NCBI GenBank assembly: GCA_019321725.1
Contig: CM033121.1
Coordinates: 496,001 to 560,000, forward strand
Source: Paulownia fortunei
Lineage: Eukaryota; Streptophyta; Magnoliopsida; Lamiales; Paulowniaceae
DNA length: 64,000 nucleotides
Direction: 5' to 3'
Under the pieces are notes generated by a model. The model searched no databases, had not been told where the DNA came from, and saw nothing but the letters and a program-made list of their open reading frames with translations. Below are positions 63,000-64,000 of the stretch, in pieces. Numbering within the stretch: the stretch's first letter is position 1; the number at the start of each line of letters is the position of its first letter. The position numbers and the translations under genes were made by a program.

Positions 63000-64000
63000 G
63001 CAGAGGCAGCAAAAAATGGTTATGGAGATGCGAGCCTCCGCCATTAGTAGTGCAAGAGCTAGAAAAGGAACCTTCTCTGTACTCTTTCTTTTCCTACTTT
63101 TCATTCTCATTCTCTTCATCCTTTAATTCTAACGCATAACCATACATACTTTTTCTTTTTTAATTTTCTTTTCCTTTTCTCTTTTGAGCATCAAGATTTT
63201 ATTGTTCTCTCTTGCCAATTTTACATATCTGAAACAAGCCCACATCTTTTCTTGGATTTTCGTGATCTGGGTTTGTATGTTTTTTTATTGGTGAGGTACT
63301 TTTGGGTACTGAATACAAGAACTTTCTTGATTATACTTTGTTGGTGAGTGGACTTCTTTTGGAAATTCTCATTTAATCTTTTTGGGCTTTACTGTTTGAT
63401 TAGGAGAAGTTAATTTGATCTGGGTTTTCTGTTTTTTTTTTGTTGCTAACCTCTGGATCTTGGGTTGCTTTGATGAAAGAATCAATCTTGGAGTCTAATG
63501 TTGATGATTCTGGGATAGGTTGAGCTAAGTTTTAAAGGTTTTAGGGTGTTTTGAATTCTTTCAGGAATTTAAAATACCCTTTAGTGTTGCTGTTGTTGTA
63601 CTATTAGACTTTTCTGTCATTATAGTCATTCAACATTGGGGTGTAAATATCGTCCGGTTTTGTGTGAATTTGGGCATTTGTTTTCCCCTTAGCGATATTT
63701 TGTGATTCTTTGGGGGAAGTTTCCTTTTTCTTTGGTGGTATACTCCTCTCTGATTTTCCAGGGAAAAAGAAAAGAAAAAAAAAATTACATCCTAAGGGGA
63801 AAAGGATAAAACCCACCGTTTTTATTGTGGGTTTTGATAGTTTAGTTACATCAGATAAAGTTTCTCTTTTGAAAATGAGAATTGTTAGTTATTGAACTAG
63901 GGAAAAAAAATTAGCAGAAGGAAGATTATAGCAATTTTTCTCTAGGAGGCAATACTATCAGTGTTATGTGTGGTGGGATATTGCTGGTCTATGGGAATGC
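63000..64000 (+). other. Possible promoter/leader of a gene starting beyond the window
   Basis: A CT-rich tract (63070-63210) like plant core promoters/leaders is followed by T-rich sequence with GTGAG/GTTGAG donor-like and TCTAG/CTCTAG acceptor-like sites. Short frames occur: 63016-63126 (36 codons with a very hydrophobic end), an ATG at 63473 followed by KESILESNVDDSGIG and a GT, and at 63966 an ATG beginning MCGGILLVYGN that runs off the window. None can be assigned. The MCGG start recalls group VII ERF factors (MCGGAII), but the following residues do not fit, so I make no such call. Confidence 0.25.

Noticed and set aside
63966..64000. Start of a group VII ERF gene or of an asparagine synthetase (ATG-TGT-GGT-GGG...)
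   Set aside because: Only four residues agree (MCGG), and the next residues (ILLVYGN) fit neither family without a change. Too short to call.

Overview
This is a 64 kb stretch of nuclear DNA from a flowering plant, most likely a eudicot. The evidence is AT-rich intergenic DNA full of microsatellites, genes split by short AT-rich introns with GT...AG borders, and plant-only families (PIN auxin carrier, NOD26-like aquaporin, WVD2/TPX2 protein, extensin-like Pro-rich proteins, IDA-like peptide). I cannot name the species. I saw no tRNA, rRNA, CRISPR array or recognisable pre-miRNA.

Layout. 64-336 (+): the last two coding exons of a PIN3/4/7-type auxin efflux carrier. 8292-9818 (+): a NOD26-like aquaporin with frameshifts, nonsense codons and a TTC microsatellite over a lost exon end, so a pseudogene. 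12932-17888 (+): a complete nine-coding-exon WVD2-like/TPX2-domain microtubule protein (581 aa). 20271-20687 (-) and 25762-26157 (-): two single-exon secreted Pro-rich proteins with GPI-type tails. 28989-31007 (-): a five-exon J-domain co-chaperone (189 aa). 34.6-41.2 kb: a diverged tandem duplication of about 2.5 kb, each copy holding a short conserved segment in two opposite orientations and a TATA-box-like promoter; copy B keeps a 37-codon open frame, copy A is broken. 41.6-43.8 kb: a 1.65 kb repeat-like insertion between near-identical 230 bp direct repeats. 49214-49501 (-): an IDA-like peptide precursor. 52364-56634 (+): a complete ten-exon quinolinate phosphoribosyltransferase (352 aa) with a small transit-peptide exon. 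From about 63.0 kb there may be the leader of a further plus-strand gene.

The block PIN, WVD2-like, Pro-rich, Pro-rich, J-domain matches, from memory, the order At1g70940 (PIN3), At1g70950, At1g70985, At1g70990, At1g71000 on Arabidopsis chromosome 1. That supports the assignments and suggests an old collinear segment, here interrupted by a dead aquaporin gene. The genes do not form a pathway: auxin transport, microtubules, cell wall, chaperone, peptide signalling and NAD synthesis are simply neighbours.

The least explained part is 34-41 kb, a twice-duplicated locus with internal inverted segments that could be a decaying small-peptide gene family or a hairpin-forming non-coding locus.
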